A stretch of DNA of 64,000 bases from an uncultured Poribacteria bacterium. Its GTDB lineage: Bacteria > Poribacteria > WGA-4E > WGA-3G. The stretch spans positions 2,334,217-2,398,216 of the forward strand of contig OX639992.1 of assembly GCA_951828515.1 (NCBI GenBank), written 5' to 3'. Below the pieces are notes generated by a model, which saw nothing but the letters and a program-made list of their open reading frames with translations, made no database searches and was not told the origin of the DNA. Below are positions 28,369-38,600 of the stretch, piece by piece. The position numbers and the translations under genes are program-made. Positions within the stretch are counted from its first letter, which is position 1; the number at the start of each line of letters is the position of its first letter.

Positions 28369-28661
28369 ATGAAAAAAATATGGATAGGTGCTATCCTCTC
28401 TGTTGCGTTTGTTTGTTGCATTTTTGTCTACACGGAGTGGGAGAACCGGAGATTTGCCGCCTCGACATCCCAGAGGTTCACACATTTATGGCGATAAACC
28501 GAAAAATGTTCAAGAACGAGGAAATATCCTTGGATGAACACATTGATTTTACGAGAGCCCAGTATCATCTGTGGCCAGATCCCAGAACCAAGAAAGCCCT
28601 CGAGAGTTTTTTGGAGGAAAAGGAATCTAATTATCCAAGCAGCACGCAAATTGTGAGGTGA
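28369..28661 (+). pseudogene. Small exported protein broken by a frameshift
   Basis: From ATG 28369 (GGGAGAT upstream) the frame encodes a signal segment, MKKIWIGAILSVAFVCCIF, and stops at about 28497. In a second frame the DNA reads LDIPEVHTFMAINRKMFKN and KKALESFLEEKES to 28661. That second part resembles DIPEVRTYIRFKRKLHN and KAALKDLIKDKERS in the next gene, so the two frames together make one paralogue. The shift lies near 28440-28470. Confidence 0.6.
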
Positions 28662-28666
28662 ACCCA

Positions 28667-29131
28667 ATGAAGATTTTCAACACTGTCGTCAGTTTTTTCA
28701 TTTTCATCACGTTACTCTCGAGTTGCGGTCTGACGCGCGTGAAAAATATAAATAAGTCCCTTCCGAGTGCAAAAACCATCAATGAGAAACAGGTGACTCC
28801 TAAAGAGGATTTCATCATTGGTTTCAATCCGTTAAACGATGATCCAGATAACCCGAGTCCACACAATCCCCTCGTCAAGAAGTTCGGGGATATTCCTGAA
28901 GTCCGCACCTATATCCGATTCAAGCGAAAACTTCACAACGTAGGGCTAACCATTGATGAGGGAATAGAACTCTATACGGCAGAAGCACGTCTCTATCCCT
29001 CGGATGCCGCAAAGGCTGCGCTTAAGGATTTGATAAAGGACAAAGAACGCTCCGAAAGACACGGACTCGATATGGATGCGATTGTCATAAGCATTGTAGA
29101 GGATGAGAAAGAAAATAAAGAGACGGATTAA
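28667..29131 (+). CDS. Small lipoprotein, paralogue of the preceding broken gene
   Basis: ATG 28667 has GAGGTG just upstream. MKIFNTVVSFFIFITLLSSC ends in a lipobox (LSSC), so it is likely lipidated. After a polar linker comes GDIPEVRTYIRFKRKLHNVG and a helical acidic C-terminus. No known family recognised. It is the cargo of the second, degenerate copy of the island. Confidence 0.65.
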   Translation: MKIFNTVVSFFIFITLLSSCGLTRVKNINKSLPSAKTINEKQVTPKEDFIIGFNPLNDDPDNPSPHNPLVKKFGDIPEVRTYIRFKRKLHNVGLTIDEGIELYTAEARLYPSDAAKAALKDLIKDKERSERHGLDMDAIVISIVEDEKENKETD

Positions 29132-29172
29132 TATCCATCAACAATGTTCAACCTCTCAACGCTACTCAAATC

Positions 29173-29370
29173 TATATAATTGAAGAATATCTTGATGTGC
29201 AGCGAGTCTTGGTTTGTGGACATGTTATCTTAGATGATATCACAATTTATCTGCATGTGGTCTGTGAATATGCCCATCCGGTCTATATTGAATTTGTGAC
29301 TGCGTATATTCCGGATGCGGTTCAATGGGAACCTCCAACCTTCAAGCGTCGGAGACGCAAAAGGAGATAA
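29173..29370 (+). pseudogene. DUF4258-like toxin, N-terminus missing
   Basis: An open frame with no ATG; a GTG at 29197 is the only early start. It reads VLVCGHVILDDITIYLHVV and YIEFVTAYIPDAVQW, ending in a basic KRRRRKRR. This is the C-terminal pattern of DUF4258 proteins often paired with YgiT-type antitoxins. The expected N-terminal half is absent, so it is probably inactive. Confidence 0.5.
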
Positions 29371-29373
29371 TTT

Positions 29374-29637
29374 ATGACACACAAACCGACTCCAATTTGT
29401 ACCCAACACGACACAGAAAAAGTGTGGCAGCAGACTGTATTTGAATATAGCGAGGATGGCATATCTGTCCGAGTACAAAATGTCTGGGCATGGGTTTGTC
29501 CCAAAGATGGAGAAGCCTCTTTCACGCCGGAGACGGTAGATGCCTTGATTGATACAGTCAAAGAACTTGTTGATACCGCCAAACGTGCCAAAAAGCGGAG
29601 CCCAGCGTTAACGGACTATGCCGTCGCTGTTGGATAA
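29374..29637 (+). CDS. YgiT/MqsA-type antitoxin-like protein
   Basis: 87 residues starting 3 bp after the toxin remnant, with AGGAGAT before the ATG. Sequence WAWVCPKDGEASFTPETVDA and the helical end match YgiT-type zinc-finger proteins. Only two Cys remain (PICTQH, WVCPKD) where the family usually has two CxxC pairs, so zinc binding is doubtful. Likely a left-over antitoxin. The rest of the gap to 29905 (about 270 bp) shows no gene. Confidence 0.6.
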   Translation: MTHKPTPICTQHDTEKVWQQTVFEYSEDGISVRVQNVWAWVCPKDGEASFTPETVDALIDTVKELVDTAKRAKKRSPALTDYAVAVG

Positions 29638-29905
29638 AATCATTTGCGGTTACCATCCTCCAAATTTTGATGTCGGTGCTCCAAATCCGTCTTAACTCCA
29701 AAGCAACCGCGTCTATCTCCGAGCCCAGAGTGCACCCCAACTTCATAACATCCGTGTCTCGGGTTCCTCGAAAGCGTTGGGTTTCACTTCATATTTGCGA
29801 AATGGAGGGCGTATAGAGCAGACGCAACTTTTCTTTGAATCCGCAGGTCTCTGATATGACCCGTTCAACCCAACCTACTCAGAGGTCTTTATCTTACATC
29901 GCCAC

Positions 29906-29979
29906 GTGCCTTGGCTTGCATGAGCCTCTGCGTTTTACGGGTTTCAGGGATATTCAGTTTTCGGTGAGTGTTTGATTAC
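29906..29979. repeat. ECF 3'-end remnant, copy 2 of direct repeat
   Basis: GTGCCTTGGCTTGCATGAGC opens a 74-bp near copy of 27851-27925. No sigma gene precedes it, so it is a relic of an ECF gene that once closed this second locus. It abuts the hisC stop. Confidence 0.8.
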
Positions 29980-31088
29980 TGTGAACCTACAACTTCTAAC
30001 GCATCTAAGAGAACAGATGTCTGCGACGGTTTACCGACGCTGATCCGGACATGGTCTTGTAGGCGGGGTGTGTTAAAATATCGGATAAGAATGCCTCGTT
30101 CAGCTAACGCCGCTTTCAATCCCGCTGCATCTCTTCCAACGACCCTTGAGAGAATAAAGTTTGCCTCACTCGGATACGGCTCTAAGAAATCAAAATTTCG
30201 CAATGTGGAATAGAGGCGTTCGCGTTCCTCTACGATTTTCCTGATGTTTTCCTGTAGGTAACCGAGATCTGACAGCGAAGCCACTGCCGCGGCTGACCCG
30301 GCGACGTTTACGTTGTATGGCTGCTTAATCTTCAACAGGTGCGAAATTATCCATTCGGGGAAGATACCGTAGCCTACCCGCAACCCCGCAAGTCCTGCCC
30401 ACTTACTGAACGTCCGAAGCACGATCAGGTTTTCATGTTCTAAAACCCAGTCTGCACGACTGCCTCCAGCGAATTCGATGTAGGCTTCATCTAATACGAC
30501 AATGAGTGACAACTGGAGCAATTGCTGAAGACACGCGTCGCTGAGAACACTACCGTCAGGGTTGTTCGGGCTTGTAATAAAGAGGATTTTGGTGTTTTTG
30601 CTGTCGGCGGCAATTTCAACGATAGATTCAGTGTCTAAGGAAAAATCGGCTTTTCGTTCGACATCAATAACTTTTCCGCCGTTAAGTTCCGTGTCGAAAC
30701 GGTACATCCCGAAGGTTGGCGGACAGTTGATGACGGCATCTCCAGGGCTGACGAACAGTCGAACGATAAGATCAATCAATTCATCTGCCCCCTGTCCGGC
30801 GATAATGTGTGTCGCATCAATGCCTGTGTACCGACTCAGTGCTTGACGGAGCGTAGTGCTATCCGGGTCTGGATATATGTGGTAGTCTTTTTCATCGGCA
30901 AGCGCGTGATAGATGGAAGGAGCGGGACCGTAGGGATTCTCGTTCGCATCAAGTTTTATGATGTCTTCAGCGGGGATGCCAAGGCGTTTACTCAGGACAT
31001 CGAAAGGCACAATCGGCGTATAGGGTGCCATATCCGCGATGTCTGAACGAACGAGGTTTTGATATTTTAAACGGTTGGATATGGTCAT
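29976..31088 (-). CDS. hisC: Histidinol-phosphate aminotransferase
   Basis: A 370-residue class I/II PLP aminotransferase acting in histidine synthesis (imidazole acetol phosphate with Glu to histidinol phosphate). LDANENPYGPAPSIYHAL, FITSPNNPDGS, VVLDEAYIEF and FSKWAGLAGLRVGYG (with the PLP Lys) are HisC signatures; RISVG near the end holds the carboxylate Arg. No other his genes are nearby. Some HisC-like enzymes act on aromatic amino acids, so substrate is family-based. Confidence 0.9.
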   Translation of the reverse strand: MTISNRLKYQNLVRSDIADMAPYTPIVPFDVLSKRLGIPAEDIIKLDANENPYGPAPSIYHALADEKDYHIYPDPDSTTLRQALSRYTGIDATHIIAGQGADELIDLIVRLFVSPGDAVINCPPTFGMYRFDTELNGGKVIDVERKADFSLDTESIVEIAADSKNTKILFITSPNNPDGSVLSDACLQQLLQLSLIVVLDEAYIEFAGGSRADWVLEHENLIVLRTFSKWAGLAGLRVGYGIFPEWIISHLLKIKQPYNVNVAGSAAAVASLSDLGYLQENIRKIVEERERLYSTLRNFDFLEPYPSEANFILSRVVGRDAAGLKAALAERGILIRYFNTPRLQDHVRISVGKPSQTSVLLDALEVVGSQ

Positions 31089-31291
31089 TGTTTCCCAGAT
31101 CGGTTATTGGTTTTATAGTAAAACCCATAATTAAGTTTACACTCTGTAATGCGGCGAGGTTAGGGGGAAACGCCCTATCAAAAACACCTCGCCAGCAATG
31201 TGGGGTTTTGTGTTTTCGAGAGTGTGCAAGTATTTTCGGGCTTTACTATAATAGTTATCAGTTAAGAGCAGAGATTGGAAGGTTGGAAGAC

Positions 31292-31317
31292 TGGAAGGAT
31301 GGGTATCCATCCTTCCA
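31292..31317 (-). terminator. Hairpin downstream of the dehydrogenase
   Basis: TGGAAGGATGG-GTAT-CCATCCTTCCA, an 11-bp perfect stem 30 bp past the stop of the minus-strand dehydrogenase, without a T-run. It is built from the dispersed unit TGGAAGGTTGGAAG that also occurs in the sprA homologue. Confidence 0.4.
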
Positions 31318-31346
31318 ACCAAGTTCTGAAAGCCGACAACCATTTC

Positions 31347-32456
31347 CTATTGATTTGGGGTGGGTGAAGTTCTCACCTCAACTGCTTTCGGTGTCAACGC
31401 GCCGATGGGTGTTTCACCTTTGAGGACCCGCACAAAATCGTCCACGGTCATGTCCGCCACGCGTAAGTTGGAATCTATCGTTCTCCCTGCGATATGCGGT
31501 GTGTGAACAACGTTGTCCCGATTGCGAAGTTCATCGTCAACCGGAACCGGTTCGATATCGTAAACGTCGAAGGCACCAGCGAGTTCGTCTTTCACGAGGC
31601 GTTCTCGTAATGCGTCCATATCAACAGCAAAGGCGCGCGTAATTATGACAACCAAACTCCCTTTCTTTAAGTGATAGATCCGTTCTCGATTCAGCAGATG
31701 TTTGGCTGAAGGTGTCGGTGGGACTGCTACGAAAACGATATCCGAGCTATCAGCGAGTGTGTCCATATCGGCGCGTTGTACGTTCCATTCTTGGAGAAGT
31801 TCGTCCGATACATACGGATCGAAGCCCATCACCGTTGCACCGAAGACACTGCACCATTTTGCGATTTTTCCGCCAATTTGCCCGAGTCCGATAACACCTA
31901 TCCGTTTCGTTCCGAGATCGCCGTTGACGAAATCGGGGTCGTCACAGAACTGATGTGCGGCAGGGAGTTTATCCAAGGGGGCACCGCTTTCACGGGCGTT
32001 GAGTGAACCCCACATCGGATTTTCCCAATCCCACAGTTTTTCGCCGTGTGCCATCCGCAGATGCCATTGTGCTGTCCGGCGCAGCGAGGACAACGCGAGA
32101 CCAAAGGCACATTCTGCTACAGATTGCGACCACGCGCGTGTCGATTCAATCACAGGGATACCCCGTGCTTGAAGTGCCTGATATGGAATCCCGTGTCCAG
32201 AGTTGTCGGTCATCGCTCCGAAGACTTTCAGGTTTGGGGCTGCCGCGATACAGTCTTCGGTCAAGTTTCCACCGAAGTGGGATATACCGATGGTTTCGCT
32301 TAAGTCGATCTGTTCGTGAATAGGGTCTCGGCTCTCTGTGTTGAGGACGAGTGTTACACCTAATTCTTCTAATCGACTCACCATCTGCTCGTGGACATAG
32401 GGCCAAGAAATTTCTAAATTGGGGTGACGTGTGAATACAAATTCAGGACTTGCCAT
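31347..32456 (-). CDS. D-2-hydroxyacid dehydrogenase family protein
   Basis: 369 residues with the NAD fold RIGVIGLGQIGGKIAKW and the catalytic set: Arg in VVIITRAFAVD, Glu in YDIEPVP and His in VHTPHIAGR. The family reduces 2-keto acids to D-hydroxyacids, including phosphoglycerate dehydrogenases. The exact substrate is unclear; there is no ACT domain, which argues against a typical SerA. Its ATG is 12 nt from the AAGG of a dispersed repeat. Confidence 0.85.
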   Translation of the reverse strand: MASPEFVFTRHPNLEISWPYVHEQMVSRLEELGVTLVLNTESRDPIHEQIDLSETIGISHFGGNLTEDCIAAAPNLKVFGAMTDNSGHGIPYQALQARGIPVIESTRAWSQSVAECAFGLALSSLRRTAQWHLRMAHGEKLWDWENPMWGSLNARESGAPLDKLPAAHQFCDDPDFVNGDLGTKRIGVIGLGQIGGKIAKWCSVFGATVMGFDPYVSDELLQEWNVQRADMDTLADSSDIVFVAVPPTPSAKHLLNRERIYHLKKGSLVVIITRAFAVDMDALRERLVKDELAGAFDVYDIEPVPVDDELRNRDNVVHTPHIAGRTIDSNLRVADMTVDDFVRVLKGETPIGALTPKAVEVRTSPTPNQ

Positions 32457-32458
32457 TT

Positions 32459-32580
32459 TTTAATTTTTCCTTGCGGTTCGGTCAGGTTGGTTTGATGGAT
32501 GAAGTTTCTTTTCCGTAGACCTGGGAAACGCCCAAGCAAAAACCCCTCCGCTACGCTTACGGGCTACGGTTTTTCATTCT
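32459..32580 (-). repeat. Dispersed RBS-type repeat before the dehydrogenase
   Basis: On the minus strand it reads GGGTTTTTGCTTGGGCGTTTC, shortened here, then ACCTGACCGAACCGCAAGG and AAAAATTAAAAA directly into ATG. Quoted pieces are from 32457-32550. It lacks the perfect first hairpin of other copies (AGCCCGTAAGCG variant). Confidence 0.8.
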
Positions 32581-32665
32581 ATCCAAGACAGCAGCCTACA
32601 TGCTCACTGCGAAGCAGGGGCAGGCGGATATGACAGAAAAACGAAAAACCCACAGAAAACTTCAT

Positions 32666-35413
32666 TTAAAGATGGATGCGCAGATGGGGACCAGTCGGGT
32701 ATCTACCCATGCGTGCACCGTAGAGCGCAAATCCCCCTTTCGCTGCAGCATCTGCTTTCACTTCATATCGGACTGTTAATGTGTCTGCCTCGTTCTCAAA
32801 AACAACGGACGGATCTACCTTAACTCTATAAAGATAACCATAGGTGCCGGGTTGCCCGTGGATGTAAGAGAGCACACCGCGTGCATCCGCCGGACAGTCG
32901 GGGATACGGATCGTCTCGATTTCAACACCGTTGACAGAGATCGTCACGTCAGATGGATGTTTGTCAGGTTCCGTTTGACGCGCACCGCCGTTTGCGCTGG
33001 ATGCTTCAAAGAACAGTTCCATCTCTGCGGAGTTTGTTGGATCGATCCCTTCCGGCAATTCCATCTCGTATTCGACATAACCGCTTCCCTCTGCGGAGAA
33101 TAGGTGTTCATTCAAAAATCGGGAATCGGAGTTCCCTCCTACAAGAGCCCAAGACGATTTAGACACGTCTCCAGGGGTGTAGTTGATGCTAACTAACCCT
33201 GAATCGCTTGATTCAGTTGTTGGATTCGTTTCAATAAAATGCTCGAAGTTGATGAAATTACGGGCGACAACAGCACCAGAGCCATCTGTTACCCAGACGT
33301 GGAGCGTACCGACCGCAGGGTGGACATCAGGCATGGTAAGTTCAAGTTGATGCACATTTTCCACCTGGTACTGCGGAAATGGAATATCAACGTTGCCTGA
33401 GACACATCCTCGTGTGATGTCTCCTGTCGCTGACATTGTATCCAGTTGCCAGTGGAGCGTTGCACCTGTGATGGTTTTGTGTGAGAAATGGCTTGTGTAG
33501 ATGTCAGCCTTTATCTTCTCACCGGGTGTAACTGTTGTCCCCGGCGGATAATCGACAGCGATAAAATCTAAGGTATTGATATCGAGATAGTCGTATCCGA
33601 ACGCCTTTATCGAACGGTCGTAGTTCATGAAACCGTTGTGTTCCCACTCGATGTCCTGCAACTCGGTGTAGATGTAACCACAAATTTTCGGGTGGAGACG
33701 AAGTTCATTGGTAAGGTATTTGAAACACCATGAGATGTCCTTATCACCCGCACCTGCTGAGATACCACCATATTCACTATTAATCAGCGGCGCATCGCTC
33801 TGGACATTACCACCAACGTAATTGAATGCTGAACCGGGATATGTTTCTTCTACGACGTTAGCGATATGTTTTTTCGCGTCTTCATAATCGTTGATGTAGA
33901 AGTGCCACGAGTTGATATCTGTTTCTACGTGGTCGTACAGACAAGGCGAGTTGTCCTCAATGAGACGGGTGGTATCAAGGGATTTGGTAAGGTGGTACAT
34001 CTCGCGCACCCATTCTTGCCGTTCGTGCATGTCTTTGTATTCTCTGCCCCCGAGTCCCCATGTTTCGTTGAAATTGCACCACGAAATGATTGACGGATGA
34101 TTGTAGTCACGCGCAATGTTTCCGCGAAGTGTTTGCTCAAATCGTGCCTTCGCTTTCTCCGTATAATCGCCGAAATTCGGGATGTCGCACATAAAAAGCA
34201 AACCCAACTTGTCAGCCCAATAGTAAAGACGAGGCTCATCTACCTTGATGTGGAGTCGGAGGAAGTTGAATCCGAATTCTTTTGCGCGTTCGATGTCTCT
34301 ACGAATCGCTTCATCTGTCAAGAACGTATACACGCCTTCCGGGGTAAACGACTGATTGAGCGCACCCAGCAGATAGATAGGGCGGTTGTTGAGGTAGATA
34401 TACTGATAATCGCCACCCGGAGCTTTCTCTATAGAAACCTTCCGCATTCCGAAGTAGGTAGAAATCCTGTCAATGACGGTGTTTTCTGCCAGCAATTCAA
34501 GCGTCACATCATAGAGATTTGGGGTATCTACGTCCCACAAGCGGAGTTGTTCTGGAGGGATAGTAATTGTAAGTTGTGTATCGCTGCGAGAAAGTTCAAC
34601 TGTCCCTCGTAGAGACGAGGTCCCCTCGACCCCACAATTCCAACGCAGGATTAACCCAGTACTCTCCACGTATCCGTCTATCTTAACGTCGAATGTAGCG
34701 GAAGCGTTGTCGATGTCAGGCGTTATGTGGCACTGCGCGATGTGAGTTGCGTTTCTCGGTTCTAAGTAGACAGACTGCCAGATACCGCTGGTTCGTTCAT
34801 ACCAACCTATCTGTTTTCCAGCGAGTTGCTCGCCGTGGTTTTGTGCGTCGTAAGCCCGGACGACGATACGTGCGGGTTCCCCGGGGGTGAGTGCGTCTGT
34901 GATGTCGAATTCAAACGGCAGATACCCGTTTTCATTTTTACCGATGATTTGGCCGTTCACCCAGACGGTCGTTTCCCAATCGACAGCACCAAAGTTCAAA
35001 ATAACCCGTCTATCCCCCCAATTCTCAGGGATAGAGACCGTTTTGCGATACCAACCGATTGTATGCCTCGGTGCGTCCCGATAATTTCCGCCGCGTTCTA
35101 AACCGCCGCAAGTGACTGCTTCAGGTGTGATATAGGCGTTTTTGCTTAAGTAGGTTTCGTTATCTGCCTGTTCTTCATCGCCCCATGCCGCAAGACTTTC
35201 CCATGGATACGGGACCTGTATTTGCAATGTGTATATGGAATCAGTGGTTAACTCTGGGGCAAACCATTGATTTTGTTCGCCTGTATTATCAGGGTCAAAA
35301 GCGAATTCCCATGGACCATTCAAACAGATCCAATCGATGCCTTCTGACGTTCCGCGTTGGAAATCTGGGCGCGGATACTCTGGGCGCGGTATATCTGTAT
35401 TATTGCCTCTCAT
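32666..35413 (-). CDS. Glycoside hydrolase family 2 enzyme
   Basis: I place the start at ATG 35413, with AAGGA just upstream; a longer frame from 35500 adds 29 residues that are translated repeat. The 915 residues hold the sugar-binding domain (LNGPWEFAFDPD, WYRKTVSIPENW, VNGQIIGKNENGYLPFEFD), an immunoglobulin-like domain and the barrel with acid/base Glu in SWCNFNETWG and nucleophile Glu in PLINSEYGG. GH2 includes beta-galactosidases, glucuronidases and mannosidases; which one is unclear. No signal peptide, so probably cytoplasmic. A C-terminal beta domain follows. Confidence 0.88.
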   Translation of the reverse strand: MRGNNTDIPRPEYPRPDFQRGTSEGIDWICLNGPWEFAFDPDNTGEQNQWFAPELTTDSIYTLQIQVPYPWESLAAWGDEEQADNETYLSKNAYITPEAVTCGGLERGGNYRDAPRHTIGWYRKTVSIPENWGDRRVILNFGAVDWETTVWVNGQIIGKNENGYLPFEFDITDALTPGEPARIVVRAYDAQNHGEQLAGKQIGWYERTSGIWQSVYLEPRNATHIAQCHITPDIDNASATFDVKIDGYVESTGLILRWNCGVEGTSSLRGTVELSRSDTQLTITIPPEQLRLWDVDTPNLYDVTLELLAENTVIDRISTYFGMRKVSIEKAPGGDYQYIYLNNRPIYLLGALNQSFTPEGVYTFLTDEAIRRDIERAKEFGFNFLRLHIKVDEPRLYYWADKLGLLFMCDIPNFGDYTEKAKARFEQTLRGNIARDYNHPSIISWCNFNETWGLGGREYKDMHERQEWVREMYHLTKSLDTTRLIEDNSPCLYDHVETDINSWHFYINDYEDAKKHIANVVEETYPGSAFNYVGGNVQSDAPLINSEYGGISAGAGDKDISWCFKYLTNELRLHPKICGYIYTELQDIEWEHNGFMNYDRSIKAFGYDYLDINTLDFIAVDYPPGTTVTPGEKIKADIYTSHFSHKTITGATLHWQLDTMSATGDITRGCVSGNVDIPFPQYQVENVHQLELTMPDVHPAVGTLHVWVTDGSGAVVARNFINFEHFIETNPTTESSDSGLVSINYTPGDVSKSSWALVGGNSDSRFLNEHLFSAEGSGYVEYEMELPEGIDPTNSAEMELFFEASSANGGARQTEPDKHPSDVTISVNGVEIETIRIPDCPADARGVLSYIHGQPGTYGYLYRVKVDPSVVFENEADTLTVRYEVKADAAAKGGFALYGARMGRYPTGPHLRIHL

Positions 35414-35533
35414 GTCTTTCCTTTTTATATAGTTTTCAGTTATCGGTTGTCGGTTGTCGGTTAAGACGTGTGGCGGTCGCAAACGCTTTGTAGGTTCCAC
35501 AAACCCTCTTTAGCCGATAACTGGTAACCGAAA

Positions 35534-35550
35534 GGGTTGCGTAGCAACCC
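35534..35550 (-). terminator. Hairpin after the sprA homologue
   Basis: GGGTTGC-TAC-GCAACCC on the minus strand, then TTTCGGTTACC, about 100 bp after the stop. Same hairpin as after rpmH. The rest of 35414-35652 is repeat-like (CGGTTGTCGGTTGTCGG). Confidence 0.45.
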
Positions 35551-35652
35551 GCACCGAAAACCACTATATCATAAATTGCGTTTCTTTCCAATTTTTTTCT
35601 ACATTTATTTGGATGGGTAGGTTCTCAAATGGCGGGTCCATTGTAAAGTTTT

Positions 35653-38600
35653 CTATTGGATCTCGCCGCGGACGGTGAGTGCAGTCGCGATGGAGAGGAA
35701 GTCTCTACCCTCTTCAACCCTATCATGGTTGTAGCTGAGACCGAGATGGAAATTCGCTGTAATGTGGGTACTGACTTTATAACCGACGCGCAAGGTCGTC
35801 TCATACCTTTCTGAACGCTCTTCGAGGTTCGCGCCGTACTGTTCTCTGCGGATAGCCCAAGAGAGCGTATTCGTTAAATCGAGATCGTGTTTCAGCGGGA
35901 TTCTACCGAAAAACGGTATCCGTATGCCATTTTCTGTGCTGTATTTGTATTCAATACTCAAGTTCGGCGTGACGATGAACGCGTTGCTCCGAATCCCGCT
36001 CCGTAGCTGGTCTCGAAGTGTCGTCCGTACACCCAACGATGTCCGAGTCTCTTTACCCCATGTCTGCATCCAACTCAGTGAGGGTATATGTGCTTTGCTG
36101 TCGCCGAGTATATTGTCCAACGTCCCGTTATTTCGTGTTGTATAACTATAGCGGAGTTGGAAACTCGAAGTTTCTCGCGCTTTCAGTTTTACGTCGGCTT
36201 CGTAAGCATTGGTGTTCTGTACGTAAGTTGTACCTGAACTTTTCCGGAAGGTGTCGGAAGTGCTGACGTTTGTTCCAAAAGATGCCCAATTCCACGGGTC
36301 TACCGAGCTACGTACTGTATAACGGTTGCCGCGCCGAGAGTTCGTCCGTTCCTTGGCATCGTCCGCGAGCGAATAGATTTCTAACATTGATAGCCCGGAG
36401 GCAAGTTGCCGATACGATTCGGTAGCAGTGAAATTTGCGTTGGTACTGACAGTGAAACTTTTCAGAATTCGAGGCAGGATACCGTCCTTGTGTTGGCTGT
36501 CCGAAACCGTTGGCTGACTGCCATTCTTACTGACTGCTGACTGCTGATTGCTGACTGCTATCTTATCGCGTTCGATCCAATCCCCTCGATTCTCTTCCAA
36601 TTCTTGAATCTGTGTTTCGTCAATACCATTTTCCCTTAACTGTTCAGTATAGTTATCAGTCCCTTCTTGAGTGGAAGGTTGGGAGTTTGGAAGGTTAGGC
36701 ACTCCGTCCTCTCCTTCTTCCGTTCTTCCATCTTCTTCTTGAGTGGAAGGTTGGGAGTTTGGAAGGTTAGGCACTCCGTCCTCCCCTTCTTCCGTTCTTC
36801 CATCCCCTTCTTTGAGAAACCATCCAAACCATTTTTGAACACGGAGGTTCACGCCGAAGCTGACGTTTCCATTGAGTGAAGCGTTTTTCTGTTCACGGAA
36901 CCAGTTCTCACGAAAGCTCATACGGCTTGTTACGGTCGGACGCATGCCGAGAAGATCCCGATTTAAGCGTGGGGTAAGCGACAACCGATGCTCTCGCTCA
37001 GCAATTGACCATTTGGTGTCTTCGGGAGCCGATGCCTCTTCTTCAGATAGCGGAGTTTCTGGTCCTGTCGTTATATTACCAGCAAATCTGGACGTGGGGT
37101 TCTCTTCTTCCCGTCTTTCAAGTGTCCGGCGGACATCGTAACTGGGGTTCAGGCTGAAGATGCTCGTTGGACTGATGTTAAATGTTATTGTGCCACTATC
37201 CGTTTTTTCGTCTCGATTTCTACCGTAGCCGTAACTATAGAAGGATGTTGAGGCTCCCGAGGAAGCCTCTGTTGCAGTTTCGGGTTTGGCGAGTCTGTCT
37301 TCGTGCCGATATTGGACGTTGACCCCGAGTTTTGAACCGAGTTCATACCGAAAGCTTCCCGTATAAAGATGGCTAATTTGCGTACCTTGGCGTTCGTTCC
37401 AAAAGTCTTGAAAGTTGTAAGCGAAGCCGAGATTGGGATACGGGTTTTGAATGAACTGCACAGAAATATCTCGAGTCCGAATTTCACTTTTTCCGCTCTG
37501 GAAACTGCTGTAGCTACCGCGTTGGCTCTCGGTTTCCGTATCTTGGTGTCGGATCCCATACCGGATCGGCAGCCATGGAAATAGAGTGACATCTGCATCG
37601 ATATTGAAGTCGTTGTTTGTCGTGCTATACCCGCGTGAAGAGAGCCGTTGTCTACCGACTTCACCCGCACCACTTTCAAAATCTTTGTCTTGGCTTGCGT
37701 ACCCGCCGCGTAATTTAACGATTCTACCGAGGGACACCGCCATATCTCCGCGACGTGCCCATCCGGCACGCACAAGCGGATCGCCGAGGTGAATCTCGTT
37801 TACCCAGATCTCTCCGCTAATTTCACGTCCGGTGTCGTTACGTATGCCCAGAAGGATACCACCGATATTTTTGATAGAAAGCTGCGTGCTATTCGTACCT
37901 CTAACCGTGAAACCGTCGGGTTGTCCATCTGGTTCTTCAATTGTTCCTTGCGGTTCGGTCAGGTCGGTTTCATGACTGACGTTCGTTTGCGTAGAGTCGC
38001 CCTCCATTTCATTACGGGCTTGTGGCTCTGGATTTTCGACTTTGGCTACATCCGGATAGTCATTTCCACGGAGGTCCCGCAGATCAATTTCAATTAACTT
38101 CCAGCCCTCAAAGTCGATCGGAACTGTATATTCATAGTAGTCCGTTATATTCTCAAAAACGTTGATGTCTTCTTCCTGTTGTGTCTGATTGATAAACGGG
38201 TCTGAACTATAGAAGGAGCTGCGATAACCGGTTCGGACAGTTGGTGCGAGTTGTAAAACGAAGATTGTATCGCTTTTGTCCCCATAGAGCCAAAAGCGGA
38301 GTGTATCGTGTTTGCTGAAATCCTGGCCTTCGCTTTGTGTTAAACCCTTCAGTTGTTTTGAAGTAATACCGTAGGAACCGGGGAAGAGGTAATATTCAAG
38401 GCTCAGGGTCTGTTCGCGTTGCTGTTGTGTTTGAAAACCGAGGGATGTGGCTGTGAATGGATGTAGTTTTTTGAAGAGTTCGTTATCTTCGATGTCCAGA
38501 TACGCGCTTTGATACGCGTCATAGCTGAAGTTATCCCGCGTCCCGACGATGAATTTTTCCAGTGTGTCTTCTACAATTGTACTCGTTGACAAGGTTTCTC

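Noticed and set aside
36667-36879. Repeated 18-residue ORF opposite the sprA homologue
   Set aside because: It is the antisense reading of the tandem repeat in the real gene.
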